From Ktedonobacter racemifer DSM 44963 (GTDB lineage Bacteria; Chloroflexota; Ktedonobacteria; Ktedonobacterales; Ktedonobacteraceae): a DNA stretch of 64,000 bases. The position numbers were made by a program, and so were the translations under genes. The stretch lies in NCBI RefSeq assembly GCF_000178855.1, contig NZ_ADVG01000003.1, positions 620,001-684,000 on the forward strand. The letters run 5' to 3'. Each line of letters begins with the position of its first letter. Within the stretch, counting starts at the first letter, position 1. Under the pieces are notes generated by a model that worked only from the letters and a program-made list of their open reading frames with translations, was not told the origin of the DNA and made no database searches. This document shows positions 1 through 9,503 of the stretch, in pieces.

Positions 1-715
1 TCCAGGGTTTCAGCCCTTTGGCGATGGCCAGCCGGGTATAGTCCTCGCGCAGCGTCTGAACCATATTATTGCGCATACCCATGATCCAACCGATCGGCCC
101 AGTGATGAGCAGCGAGAGAGCTGGCAGCGTAGCATGGACGACAATATCCCACGCGTAATCCCAGCTAAGCTGGCGCGTCGAGGTCTCACTGAAGCCGCCG
201 CTTATGGGCAGCCACTGGAGTTGGAAGGCGAAAACGAACAGCAGGATCAGGGCGATCCACATATAGGGGAGTGTGCCGACAAAGTTCAGGCCAACGCTGA
301 CAAACGAGTCAAAGGTGCCGTTGCGTTTCCAGGCCGCAAAGGCTCCCAGAATGTTGCCGATGATGAAACCAATGATATTGGTAGTCAGCACGAGGCCCAG
401 GGTCCACAAGATCGACTGGCCGATCAAAGAGGTCACTGAGTAAGGGAAGTAGGTATAGGAGATACCGAATTGCCCGTGGACCAGTGTTCCCAGGTAGTCG
501 ATATACTGTTGAAAAATATTGCCACCTGGTATACCCAGCATCAAGCGGATGGCGTGTACCTGGGCCGGATCAATTGCTTTGTTCTGGCCAACCAGTTTCC
601 GCACAATATCCTCGGCAGGATCACCTGGTTCCAGTCGTGGGATGATAAAATTCAGCGTCACTGCCGCCCACAGCGTCAGCAGAAAAAACAGGATGCGTCG
701 AATGAAATAGAGCAT
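1..715 (-). CDS. ABC transporter permease, DppB/OppB type (3' end beyond window)
   Basis: This is the membrane permease of a peptide/oligosaccharide-type ABC importer. The visible 238 residues begin MLYFIRRILFFLLTLWAAVT, the usual first transmembrane helix of this family, followed by LNFIIPRLEPGDPAE. Several further hydrophobic helices follow. Near the window edge the cytoplasmic loop reads DYTRLAIAKGLKP, the EAA-like contact with the ATPase. The ATG at 713-715 was chosen because it opens this standard N terminus. The gene lies downstream of the solute-binding lipoprotein and the GH35/GH39 hydrolases on the same strand, so it probably imports the oligosaccharides they release. Family 5 binding proteins handle either peptides or oligosaccharides; the context favours sugars. 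The C terminus, second permease and ATPases are outside the window. Confidence 0.9.
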   Translation of the reverse strand, partial: MLYFIRRILFFLLTLWAAVTLNFIIPRLEPGDPAEDIVRKLVGQNKAIDPAQVHAIRLMLGIPGGNIFQQYIDYLGTLVHGQFGISYTYFPYSVTSLIGQSILWTLGLVLTTNIIGFIIGNILGAFAAWKRNGTFDSFVSVGLNFVGTLPYMWIALILLFVFAFQLQWLPISGGFSETSTRQLSWDYAWDIVVHATLPALSLLITGPIGWIMGMRNNMVQTLREDYTRLAIAKGLKPW

Positions 716-1167
716 AGCAGGTTCCCCCTCGGAGAGCAATGCGGGAATTACGTGTGATAAACGTTTTTAGAAAATGCTACCAAATGTTGTCAAGAGATGA
801 TATCTCTCCTCTTTCCGCTTTTCGTTCGTTCTGTTAGAATAGGTCTGTGAAAGCACCTTTTCAACTCAATACTGCTTGCAGGTTCCAAGGTAAATCGGTT
901 CCTTGGGTAAAAACAGTACCGTGTTTGCGATACACGATGACTGTATCGAATGCTTTCAAGTAATCCCAAACTCCCGCTTGCGGGCATGGGATAGAGGCCG
1001 TGGCAGTCCGGCCAGTGGGTGCTCCCACAAACTGAGCAATGCTTGTCATTGTTTGGGTGAACTGTTATCCGGCAAGATAATCTACAATCTAGTCATAGAC
1101 AAATGGAATAGTGGAGGATGCGCGCGGGATGAAGCGCGCACCCTCCAGGCTCCTGGCCGCCAGATTA
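716..1167. other. Intergenic region between permease and binding-protein genes
   Basis: I see no convincing gene in these 452 bases. Apart from the hairpin at 1113-1146, which lies just past the binding-protein stop, the sequence has no recognisable element. Confidence 0.5.
1113..1146 (-). terminator. GC-rich hairpin downstream of the binding-protein gene
   Basis: Arms at 1113-1125 and 1134-1146 pair over 13 bases with one G-T pair and an 8-base loop. The stem begins 21 bases past the stop of the solute-binding gene. There is no long T tract, so it may attenuate the operon (a highly expressed binding protein ahead of the permease) rather than end it fully. Confidence 0.5.
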
Positions 1168-2814
1168 TTAGCCTGGGCTTTGCCTCAAATGAGTAATGAT
1201 GAGTAGGCTATCGCCGGGTTTGGCATACGGATTGGTGGCATCTGGCCAGCCCACCGCCCTCTTGGTACTGAACTCGAACCAGTTCGCGCCGTACCAGAGC
1301 GGTACATCCGGGAAATTCTGGTAGCTGTACTCGGCCAGTTGAGCCACGGCTGTTTTTTGTTGATCGCTGGTTAATGCCTGTTGGAGATCGTCAAGCAGTT
1401 TATCGACCGCCGGATTCTTGAAGTGGATATAGTTCACGCTTGGGTCTACCCGGCTGTTGAGGTAGTTGTAGTTCTCGTACATGTTGCAGGAGCCTCCATG
1501 TACGCTGAACAACATATCATAGTCAGCTGCTTTGCGGCGGGACTCAATGATATCGGGCGCCGGCGTTTGCACATCCACCGTGAAGCCCAGTGCATTGAGG
1601 TTTGACTGAATAACCTGGGATGCTTGAATCCAGTCGGTCCAACCATTCTGCACCAGGAAGGTGATTTTGATCGGCTTGCCGTCTTTGCCCTGGATCTTAC
1701 CGCTGGCGTTCTTTGTGTAACCGGCCTGGGTGAGAATGTCAAGTGCCTTTTGCTGATCGAAAGGAAAAATTCCCATGTTCGGTATATCGGAGGGAATGAA
1801 GTTCGCCTGGCCGGGTACCGACAGGCCGGTCTGGCTGGCCGGCTGGACGTAGCTGAACTCGGCTTTCTGAGAGATCTCCTGTCGATTAATCGCATAGGCC
1901 ATGGCATGACGGAAAGCGACATCGTTGAACGGTGCTTTGGTCAGGTTCATGCCCAATGAGATTTCACCACCTGCTGGGAACCAATAGTGATTGTGCTTCG
2001 GGTCCCTGTCAACATAGGTCTGCTGGACGCTGGGCACGAACATGGCATTCCAATCATACGCGCCTTGGGCCAGCTTGAGTTCTTCGACCTGGTTGGGGGG
2101 GGTCTTGTGGAAGGTGATGTGCTCAACCTTGACATTATCGGCTTGCCAGTAATTTGGGTTGCGCTGGAGTACCAATTCTTCCTGGTTGAAACTCTGGACT
2201 GTAAATGGACCGGTTACAACGGGCGTTGGATCGGTGAACGTAACCGGGTTGGAAACCTTCTCCCAGGTATGCTTGGAAACGATAGCCTGGTTCAGAATGC
2301 GCTCGAATATTGGTACCGACGGCACCTTGAACTTGAGGACAACCTGGTTCGTACCCAACTTCGTGATGGTGCTCAGGCTTGACATGATGCCGTTGGTATC
2401 AAGGGCAGGATACTTCTGCATCATATTCATGGTGAAAACCACATCATCTGATCCAAAGGGTTGTCCGTCACTCCATTTCACACCATCGCGTAGAGTAAAG
2501 ATAAGTGTTTCCGGGTCTTGCCACTTATAATTGGTAGCCAGCCAGGGCTGTACCTGGCAGGAATAGGTATTCTCAACCATCAGCGGCTCGTAAAGATAGC
2601 TGGGTCCGTTTATCAGGGCATTAGGCGAGAAGGGATTGTAGTTGACCTGTGGGTTATCCCCGCCGCCGAATCCCGCGGCATCGAGGTTCGCGATCATGCC
2701 ATTCCCACCGGTGGGTTGCGTTCCGCTAGGCTGCTGACCTCCGCATGCGGAGAGGATCAATATCAGCAGGAGGAGAAGAGACGTGAAAGGAATGAAACGA
2801 CGTTGTTTAGCCAT
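1168..2814 (-). CDS. ABC transporter substrate-binding lipoprotein, family 5
   Basis: This is an extracellular solute-binding protein of the SBP_bac_5 (DppA/OppA) family, about 548 residues, the usual length. The N terminus has a basic start, a Leu-rich signal helix and the lipobox LSAC followed by GGQQ, so it should be lipid-anchored outside the membrane. Family features include WSDGQPFGSDDVVFTMNMM and, after the middle, AFRHAMAYAINRQEI. The ATG at 2814 was preferred over the GTG one codon upstream because AAAGG lies about six bases before it. It sits between the GH35 gene and the DppB permease on one strand, which suggests an oligosaccharide rather than a peptide ligand; family 5 proteins are known to bind both. 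Confidence 0.9.
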   Translation of the reverse strand: MAKQRRFIPFTSLLLLLILILSACGGQQPSGTQPTGGNGMIANLDAAGFGGGDNPQVNYNPFSPNALINGPSYLYEPLMVENTYSCQVQPWLATNYKWQDPETLIFTLRDGVKWSDGQPFGSDDVVFTMNMMQKYPALDTNGIMSSLSTITKLGTNQVVLKFKVPSVPIFERILNQAIVSKHTWEKVSNPVTFTDPTPVVTGPFTVQSFNQEELVLQRNPNYWQADNVKVEHITFHKTPPNQVEELKLAQGAYDWNAMFVPSVQQTYVDRDPKHNHYWFPAGGEISLGMNLTKAPFNDVAFRHAMAYAINRQEISQKAEFSYVQPASQTGLSVPGQANFIPSDIPNMGIFPFDQQKALDILTQAGYTKNASGKIQGKDGKPIKITFLVQNGWTDWIQASQVIQSNLNALGFTVDVQTPAPDIIESRRKAADYDMLFSVHGGSCNMYENYNYLNSRVDPSVNYIHFKNPAVDKLLDDLQQALTSDQQKTAVAQLAEYSYQNFPDVPLWYGANWFEFSTKRAVGWPDATNPYAKPGDSLLIITHLRQSPG

Positions 2815-3151
2815 CACTTTACCTTTTACCTGAAACTAATTCGTAGCCCTCTCGACAAAGGGCCGTATGTAACATCGTCCGGATCAGTTAAGAAAACACG
2901 CAAAATACTGGGTATGATTTGCTCGTCTGCAAAGAACATCATGTCCTTCACGGAATAAAAGCTTCCCGTTGTGCTCAATGGCTTCTCCTTCGAGTAGTTG
3001 GGATTAACTGGAGAACAAGGCAGCGGCTGTGCTGTTCTCGTTTTGCCGGCTATCCCATGATTGGCCTCCATGCGTTTTTGGGTATCCCTCCTTTCTGATT
3101 CCGGCCCGGACGGGTGCCCCCCCCCGGAGCCAGGAGCGTGCCACTGTTTGC
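2815..3151. other. Spacer between GH35 and binding-protein genes
   Basis: This 337-base gap within the minus-strand operon contains no ORF I would call real. It could hold an internal promoter for the transporter genes, but I did not find a clear -35/-10 pair. Confidence 0.4.
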
Positions 3152-5566
3152 TCATGCTTCCAAACGGAGGATGAGCCGGTCATCAAGTGCCGCGGATTTG
3201 CGGGGAGTGATAAACTGTCGATCTCCGTGTCTTTCCACATCGTAATCCTGACCAGGAGCTAGCGCCTGTGGACTAACTATGACGATGGTGTCTTGGGCCT
3301 GAGTCAGGCGGAACTCGATGGTTCCCTCTGTCCTGCCTGCTATCTCGGCTGTAGAGTAGACGATGCGCGTATCGCCGATAGACAGATTCAATGGCAGCAT
3401 CAGTCCCTCTCGACGTCGTAGTAGTAGGGAGCGGCCTTCGAAGAGAGGCTGCCCATATTCGGTGATGTAAATTTCTTTGTCGAAGCCATCAAGGTTCAGG
3501 ATGTGCAGGAGCCTTTCTCCAGTTGCCGTAGCAGAGGTAGTCATGAAAATGCCGTTGTCCTCGCAGTGATGGTCCAGGGCGGCTTGTGCGCCGAGTCGTT
3601 CCAGGATCGTGCGAAACAGGGAGACGTCGCATGGATAGGCTGCCGAGATGATCACGGCGCGTCCCTGGCCCACCTGGATATCAAAACCGCAGGCTTCCCC
3701 GGTGCCCGACGCCCTCAGAAGCACCTCGCCCCTGGCTGGCTCGTAAAAGCAAGCACGATCGGTACGCACCTCGGGACGCGGAGCAGCCCACCCCTCGGCC
3801 CGCAGTGAGAGAAAGTAGCGATGAGTGGCTTCGCGCGCCCCGGCGGGTTTCAAACCCAGAGTTCTGGCGAGCATGTTTGCTGGTTGGCCTTCCATATCGA
3901 ACAGCGGCACTTCTCCATAGAGTAGCAACTTCCCCCCTGCCTGCAGGTAGTTCACCAGCTTATCCTGCAAAGCACGATCCATATATCGTGCCGAAGGCAG
4001 CACCAGCACCGGAGTGCTCTGCGGATCGAGTCGCCCGTTCTGTACGTCCAGCGCGCCGAAGCGATAGCAGGCAAGCAGCATGGCCCTGGCGACCGCTTCC
4101 CAGGCGTCTCTGCCTCGGCTGGCTTCCAGGCTCCTTACAATCTCATTCATCCCAGTACTCGATGGGTAGCGGTATTCAGTCATGTAGTAGTCGGGAATGA
4201 ACGCAAATGCCAGGGAATCGTGTTCCTCGTACATGGTCGCGAGTTTGTCTGCGACGGCGGAGATGGCTTTGTTGGCCCTTGCCAGCGGCCAATATGAGTA
4301 GTTGATCTTTCCTTCGGGATTCACCGGGGCCGCGAAGCCATGGCGCTCACCAGTAAAGGCGATGCGATCATTGCCGTCATGGACAAGCTCTGGGAGAAGA
4401 TAGTTAATCCCCCCGCTAAAGAGATAATAGCTGAGCAGCTTGTTGCCCTGAGCCATGCACATGCGAATTTTAAAATCGGTTGTCGAGGGATCATGGCGAC
4501 TACTGTTACTCCCACCGTAGTCACCGTCGCCACTCTCGAACTCTACGGAAGTCAAGGGCTGATCGGGCAGGTTGACGGCATCCATGAATGCGTTCATCAG
4601 GTAGAGGTCCTGGAAGTTGCTGATTTGTAATTCGCCCAGATAGTGATCTGAGCCAGCTATATAGCCCGGTACTCGGGTGTATGCTTCGTAGAGCTGGCTG
4701 ATACCGATTGGGAAGGAGAGACCTCGGCCCGCGTCGGTACCGTGGACATTGATAATGAACGGCACACCAGTGACCCCGAACTCCTCGGCGTAACTGCGCA
4801 GGGTGGACACATAGCGGGCGAAGCGGTCCCTCATATAGTAGCCGAGATCGTGGCGCAGCGCGGTCGCGAAATTCTCTTTGGGCGAGCGCAGTTCGGCATC
4901 GCGAATCTGGGTGTTGTCTAGCGCGAACGGATAGCGTGTTTTGAGCGCGGCAGACGTGTAGTGGTGTTTCAACCAACCGGTGAAGTCAGCCAGCACATTT
5001 GTGGTGAGGTCGGGACGATTGCTGACCCAGGAGAGCATGCCCACTTCGTTGTCGAGCTGAACCGCAATGATGTTGCCGCCTCTCGTGTATAAGCGAGGAG
5101 CTATGATTCCCATGACATGACTGTACCAGCGGCGTACCTCCTGTAGAAAGGTGGGCGCCAGGTAGTCAACGGTATGGGTCGGCACCGGTTGGCCATCCCA
5201 GCTGAGCGGCACGATCTCTGGATGCTTGGTGTAAAGCCAGAAAGGCAGGCCCTCGTTTTTCATCTCGGCCATGATGAAAGGACCAGGACGAACAAAGAAA
5301 TAGAGACCGTTATCTTTGCATAAGTCAATAAATGCGCCGAGATCGAGTTCCGGGAGAGTCCGGCCTTCCAGGTCAACCCGTCCCTCGTACTGTTCGTGGC
5401 ACAGCCAGGGTATGTAGGAGGCCACGGCATTGCAGCCCGCCTCCTTCAGCTTGGTGATACGATCCTGCCACTCTGCACGTTTGAGACGGAAGTAGTGGAT
5501 CTCGCCTGCGAGAATGACACGAGCCTGGCCATCTATCAGAATTTGCTTGTCTTTGATCGTGATCAT
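3152..5566 (-). CDS. Glycoside hydrolase family 35 beta-galactosidase
   Basis: The 804-residue protein has the GH35 TIM barrel at its N terminus (AGEIHYFRLKRAEWQDRI, then YIPWLCHEQYEGRVDLEG). GH35 enzymes are retaining beta-galactosidases. The expected acid/base glutamate is E174 in VQLDNEVG, and the nucleophile is E342 or E344 in SVEFESGDGDYGG. The C-terminal half has the beta-galactosidase trimerisation-like and jelly-roll regions normal for bacterial members. No signal peptide is visible, so it probably acts inside the cell on imported oligosaccharides. It follows the GH39-like gene by 57 bases and precedes the ABC importer genes, forming a catabolic operon. The ATG at 5566 is preceded by AAAGG at a slightly long distance. 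Activity on galactosides is a family-level inference. Confidence 0.9.
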   Translation of the reverse strand: MITIKDKQILIDGQARVILAGEIHYFRLKRAEWQDRITKLKEAGCNAVASYIPWLCHEQYEGRVDLEGRTLPELDLGAFIDLCKDNGLYFFVRPGPFIMAEMKNEGLPFWLYTKHPEIVPLSWDGQPVPTHTVDYLAPTFLQEVRRWYSHVMGIIAPRLYTRGGNIIAVQLDNEVGMLSWVSNRPDLTTNVLADFTGWLKHHYTSAALKTRYPFALDNTQIRDAELRSPKENFATALRHDLGYYMRDRFARYVSTLRSYAEEFGVTGVPFIINVHGTDAGRGLSFPIGISQLYEAYTRVPGYIAGSDHYLGELQISNFQDLYLMNAFMDAVNLPDQPLTSVEFESGDGDYGGSNSSRHDPSTTDFKIRMCMAQGNKLLSYYLFSGGINYLLPELVHDGNDRIAFTGERHGFAAPVNPEGKINYSYWPLARANKAISAVADKLATMYEEHDSLAFAFIPDYYMTEYRYPSSTGMNEIVRSLEASRGRDAWEAVARAMLLACYRFGALDVQNGRLDPQSTPVLVLPSARYMDRALQDKLVNYLQAGGKLLLYGEVPLFDMEGQPANMLARTLGLKPAGAREATHRYFLSLRAEGWAAPRPEVRTDRACFYEPARGEVLLRASGTGEACGFDIQVGQGRAVIISAAYPCDVSLFRTILERLGAQAALDHHCEDNGIFMTTSATATGERLLHILNLDGFDKEIYITEYGQPLFEGRSLLLRRREGLMLPLNLSIGDTRIVYSTAEIAGRTEGTIEFRLTQAQDTIVIVSPQALAPGQDYDVERHGDRQFITPRKSAALDDRLILRLEA

Positions 5567-5623
5567 TGGTGATCAGTGCCTTTCACTGTTGTTTCAAACG
5601 ATTACTATGCTCTTCCTTGTGTG

Positions 5624-7486
5624 TCACCGGTCATCCCCGATGGGTCTCTGGTCGGGAACCAGCCGGACCCTGAGAATCCCGGGCATGGGTAGATCGAGTG
5701 CCAAAGACACACATCCCGCGAGGGGGCTGAGGGTGGGCAGCGGCGTCTCATCGAGTGTGTCGGCCCTGTGCAGCATCTCCCATTCTTCTGGCGTGGGCCA
5801 GTCTCGTTCAGGCGACCAGTGGGCGGCAATGTTCGAATGCGTGGCATCGATGCGAGCAAGAGAGCCACGGTAGAGAGGTGCTGCAAGCTGCTCGATGCGG
5901 ACCAGCAGGCGGCGATCCAGCAAGTCATTGCCGGTTACCATGGCCTGGTTCAGCGTTCCATTCCAGAGCAGGAGGTCGATCGAGCCATCAGGTTTGCGGC
6001 TCGCCCAGGCGTCTACTAGCGAGCCGGCTCCGTCTCCTTGGAGATCAAGTTGTACAAGCTGTGTGCCTAGATCCTGCGCGAGAGCCAAAGCCAGGTACCT
6101 GGGTTTGCGCAAATTGCCAATGGTCAGCAAGCCAAAGCCGCCGTGCAGGAGGCGCGGAGCCCGTCCTAGTTCCTCGAAGTGGTCGCTGACTACCCAGTAA
6201 GCCAGCATATCGGCTTTGCCCTGTGCTCGTTTTATCCCGTGGAGCAAAAACGTGGCGGCAAAGACCGAGTCGTTCACAGGTGCGAAATGCGTTGGGCTGA
6301 CTCCCCATTCGGTCCACCAGACATGCACATGTTCGAAACCAGCTGCATAGAGCAGGCGGCGTACATCGAGCGGCAGATTGCCGTAGGTATGGGTTGAGAG
6401 AAAGTCCAGGGGGGCCTGGACCTGGCGAACGAACTGCAAGAAGTCCCCTAACCACTCCGCCGCTGCCGTAGCAGGGCCGCCAACCAGCAGGCGGCGGTCA
6501 ACGGCTTTGATGGCACGTGCAGCCAGATGATAGAGCTTAAAGTAATCCTGCTGAGAGGCCGTCCAGAAAACCTTGAGATTGGCTTCGTTCCACACCTCAA
6601 AGCCCCAACTGGCCACTTCCTCGATGCCGTAGCGCGCAACCAGGTGCGAAGCAAATTGATAGATGAGTTCTTCCCAGGTCTGCCAGTCACGCGGCGGCGA
6701 GATAAGTGAGCCATAGGTAAAGACGGTTTCTGTCGTAGAAGAGGCCAGGTCGCGTGGCATAAACGAGAGTTCAATAATCGGGCGTAGCCCCAGGTTTAAC
6801 AGGCAATCATAAACATCATCTATTATCTTGAAATTGTAAATAATCTCGCCATTCGTTTGTTTGTAAACGTCCAGGTCATCGTTCAAAATAGCGTGTGCCC
6901 GGATATATTGCGTGCCTAATTCAGTTCGTGCTAGGCGAAGAGCTTCCGCAAACTCTGAGCCGATTTGAGAACCACCAGGCCCTTCCGTATGAAAGAGCAG
7001 CGAAAGATGTTCTGATCCTAGTGTGTGCCAGATACGCTGAATATGTCCACCAGGCGTTTGCGTTTTAACAGTCGCCAGCATCGTCTCAGCGACCTTGGCA
7101 TGTGAGCATGCTTGTACGGCAGCGGAGAGTTGGCTAGGAGAAGAACTGGTATCGGCAAGGGAAGCCACAGTGTACCAATAAACAACGCCAGGCTTGCCAG
7201 TGGTATCAGCGTACGGAGCATCAGGCACAGCCAGTACATCACCACCTCTATGATCGACAATGGTAAAGGGACCATCAGGTGATTCGCTGCGATAAATCAA
7301 ATAGCCAATCGCGCCTTCAACCTTACTCCAATGCAGCGTAACCTGTCCTGATCCAGCTTCGGCTCGCAGATCGCTCGGAGGATGGAGTTCGGTTACAATT
7401 GGTTCCCACTCTTTGAGTGTCCCCGCGTCAATACGCTGACTGACTTGTTTCTCCCACTTATCGCGGGCACTGGAACGCTTATCCAT
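5624..7486 (-). CDS. GH39-like beta-glycosidase with N-terminal fibronectin III domain
   Basis: The 620-residue protein starts with a fibronectin type III-like module (about residues 36-128, ending YWYTVASLADTSSSPSQLSA). A TIM barrel follows that resembles GH39 beta-xylosidases/iduronidases. The acid/base residue is E301 in GFEVWNEANLKVFW, and the likely nucleophile is E393 in HVWWTEWGVSPTH. There is no signal peptide. The ATG at 7486 was chosen over one seven codons upstream because AAAGGGA lies seven bases before it. It is the first enzyme gene of the minus-strand operon whose promoter/operator is at 7975-8026. Substrate (xylosides or other glycosides) cannot be read from sequence. The FN3 module at the front is unusual for GH39. 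Confidence 0.85.
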   Translation of the reverse strand: MDKRSSARDKWEKQVSQRIDAGTLKEWEPIVTELHPPSDLRAEAGSGQVTLHWSKVEGAIGYLIYRSESPDGPFTIVDHRGGDVLAVPDAPYADTTGKPGVVYWYTVASLADTSSSPSQLSAAVQACSHAKVAETMLATVKTQTPGGHIQRIWHTLGSEHLSLLFHTEGPGGSQIGSEFAEALRLARTELGTQYIRAHAILNDDLDVYKQTNGEIIYNFKIIDDVYDCLLNLGLRPIIELSFMPRDLASSTTETVFTYGSLISPPRDWQTWEELIYQFASHLVARYGIEEVASWGFEVWNEANLKVFWTASQQDYFKLYHLAARAIKAVDRRLLVGGPATAAAEWLGDFLQFVRQVQAPLDFLSTHTYGNLPLDVRRLLYAAGFEHVHVWWTEWGVSPTHFAPVNDSVFAATFLLHGIKRAQGKADMLAYWVVSDHFEELGRAPRLLHGGFGLLTIGNLRKPRYLALALAQDLGTQLVQLDLQGDGAGSLVDAWASRKPDGSIDLLLWNGTLNQAMVTGNDLLDRRLLVRIEQLAAPLYRGSLARIDATHSNIAAHWSPERDWPTPEEWEMLHRADTLDETPLPTLSPLAGCVSLALDLPMPGILRVRLVPDQRPIGDDR

Positions 7487-7972
7487 GATCACATCCCTTT
7501 TTCTCACGAATGTACACAGAAATTGAATACCGTGTAGAGCGGCTCGGTCAGACGGTTTGCGGCCAGTACAACGAGCAATGATAAAAAGAAAAGTCTTATA
7601 TGACGCATATCAGCCATTTGACTATAGAAAATCTGAATCAGTATCTTAAATAGAATTTACCCGCGAAAAGATATAACATAATTACGACATCGTGTCGATT
7701 TCATCCTGAAAAAGGTCCACATCCTTCCTTTTATTCGGCCAGTTTTTCCTGTCGTCCGAAAGGAGAGAGATGAATAGTGCCAAAACCTATCAAAGAACCT
7801 GCCCCGGCATCGGCGCCCCTGCCGCCCCAATACATAAGCTCTGCTCGCAAAGTGTTTCAGGGATTCCCACTGGCGCGATACGCCAGGCCGTGGCTATTGC
7901 AGCATGTGCCTCTAAGATGAGCGTCTCCGTGACCTCACTTGTTGAATTTTGTGTTCTTTCCCTCCTAGCCAT
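7487..7972. other. Long leader between the ROK-type operator and the GH39 gene
   Basis: A transcript from the promoter at 7998-8026 would carry about 490 untranslated bases before the GH39 start. I recognise no gene here. A 68-codon plus-strand frame at 7770-7976 has AAAGGAGAGAG before its ATG, and a 60-codon minus-strand frame starts at 7972, but neither encodes a recognisable protein. The stretch may be a degraded gene or a structured leader. Confidence 0.35.
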
Positions 7973-7974
7973 TT

Positions 7975-8026
7975 AATTGATACTTTCAATTTAGTATAGT
8001 ATAAAATCTTTACCTGGCTATGTCAA
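7975..8026 (-). promoter_or_regulatory. Promoter and operator for the GH39-GH35-ABC operon
   Basis: On the minus strand TTGACA (8021-8026) and TATACT (7998-8003) are separated by 17 bases, a textbook sigma-70 promoter. Immediately downstream lies the inverted repeat AATTGA-N5-TCAATT at 7975-7991. The same arrangement stands before the ROK repressor gene at 9342-9397, so this is very likely its operator. Confidence 0.8.
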
Positions 8027-8097
8027 GTTATTCACGTTCGGAAAAAGTCTGGTTATTTGGGATTTTCCCCTGCGTGCAGATGCTTTCTTCGACCAGT

Positions 8098-9324
8098 TCA
8101 GCCCAGAGAGAACCCCGAGAGTGTCCCTGTCTCATAGATTTTGCGGATAACCAGCATCGCTGCACCTTGCAATGGAGCCTGCTTTAGGTGCGAACTTACC
8201 ACTTGAACGGAGTTGTATAGAGGAGCAGCCAGGAAATCACGTACCTGCTGCTGGATACGAGCTGCCATAATATGTGCGAGCTGATCGAGGTCGCCAGTAA
8301 GAATGACCATTTCTGGTGCAATCAAGTTGACGATATCGATCACCTCGTGCCCCAGATAGGTTGCGATTTGTTGGATGACCTCGATGATCTCTTTATGGCC
8401 AGCTGTATAGAGCGTTGCGATCTGATTCACCGACACCGTTTCTGGGGCGAGCGAGGCGGCCTCAGCCACCTGTTGAATAATTTCCGGGATAGATGCGTAG
8501 CAGGTCAGGCATCCACGCCTGCCACATTCGCATAACTTGCCCTTAATGTCAACGCTATTATGGGAAAGTTCGCCGGCCATTCCTCGCATCCCATAGTAGA
8601 CTTCGCCATTGATCACGATGCTCGCACCAATCCCCAGGGAACAATCAATACAGACAAAGTCGTTGGCATGTTGTCCCTCGCCAAAATATTTCTCAGCCAG
8701 GGCCATAGCATTCGCATCATTATCAATGAAGATCGGTTGTTTGAAGCGTTCTGTTAAAACGCTCCTGAGGGAAGGGGAAAAAGGCTCCCGCAAACCGTGT
8801 GCTTCGGGTAAATACGTCTGACCTGTTGAGGGATCAACCGGGCCAGGGAAGCCAACGCCTATTCCGATCACCTCCCGATTCATGACCTGAGCTCGTTCTA
8901 AAAGCAGTTCAACAGCCTGCTGCAGGCGGGCAATCGTATACTCTTGCTCGTCGAGCAGATTCAGTCCGCCAAAATGGATATTTTCCCCCACATTGCCACC
9001 CAGATCGACCAGGGCTGCCGAAACGGCCGTGCGAGCCAGGGAGACACTTACTATATAAGCGGCCTTGGCATTAATCTTGAGCTGTGATCGAGGGCGGCCA
9101 ACAGGCGCTTCGGTGGCACCGATCTCAAGGATCATCTGATCATCCAGCAGATCATCAACAATATGGGTGATAGTTGCGGGATGCAAGCCAGTAACTGTTG
9201 CGAGCTCTGCCCGCGAAATGCTCTTGAGATCCCAGATGGCGCGATATACTAAGCCACGGTTATTACGGCGTAAGCCTTTGAGACTGGTTCCTCCATAGCT
9301 CCGGTTGCGGAGTTTTGCGTTCAT
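8098..9324 (-). CDS. ROK-family transcriptional repressor
   Basis: This 408-residue protein is a sugar-responsive repressor of the NagC/XylR type. Residues 20-70 form a winged helix (SRAELATVTGLHPATITHIV). The ROK sugar-kinase-like fold follows, with VGFPGPVDPSTG, the DNDANAMALAEK signature near residue 201, and the zinc motif CECGRRGC at about 265-272. It should bind DNA and release it when a sugar is bound. The gene lies upstream of the GH39/GH35/ABC operon on the same strand. Its own promoter carries the same inverted repeat found before that operon, which supports autoregulation plus local repression. The ligand is unknown; by context it is a sugar from xylo- or galacto-oligosaccharides. 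Confidence 0.9.
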   Translation of the reverse strand: MNAKLRNRSYGGTSLKGLRRNNRGLVYRAIWDLKSISRAELATVTGLHPATITHIVDDLLDDQMILEIGATEAPVGRPRSQLKINAKAAYIVSVSLARTAVSAALVDLGGNVGENIHFGGLNLLDEQEYTIARLQQAVELLLERAQVMNREVIGIGVGFPGPVDPSTGQTYLPEAHGLREPFSPSLRSVLTERFKQPIFIDNDANAMALAEKYFGEGQHANDFVCIDCSLGIGASIVINGEVYYGMRGMAGELSHNSVDIKGKLCECGRRGCLTCYASIPEIIQQVAEAASLAPETVSVNQIATLYTAGHKEIIEVIQQIATYLGHEVIDIVNLIAPEMVILTGDLDQLAHIMAARIQQQVRDFLAAPLYNSVQVVSSHLKQAPLQGAAMLVIRKIYETGTLSGFSLG

Positions 9325-9341
9325 GTCTCTTCTCGCTCTTT

Positions 9342-9397
9342 AATTGATATTTTCAACTTAGGGTGTAAAGTATAAAATCCTTTCCCAGCATTGTCAA
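9342..9397 (-). promoter_or_regulatory. Promoter and operator of the ROK repressor gene
   Basis: Minus-strand TTGACA (9392-9397) and TATACT (9369-9374) are 17 bases apart. An AATTGA-N5-TCAACT inverted repeat at 9342-9358 overlaps the expected transcription start. It differs from the copy at 7975-7991 by one arm base, and the spacer sequences between the hexamers are also similar, so the two modules look duplicated. Confidence 0.8.
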
Positions 9398-9503
9398 GCC
9401 ACTTCTCACGGGGGTATGGTTCATTTTTGCAAACCCATCCATTGAAGCCAAAAGGAGGAGAGGAGATAATAAGATAGGGTTGTGCTGCAAGAAGTAAGCT
9501 GAG

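Noticed and set aside
134..757. Plus-strand open frames opposite the window's first gene
   Set aside because: They are shadows of the DppB-type permease on the minus strand, whose translation shows the expected helices and EAA-like loop.
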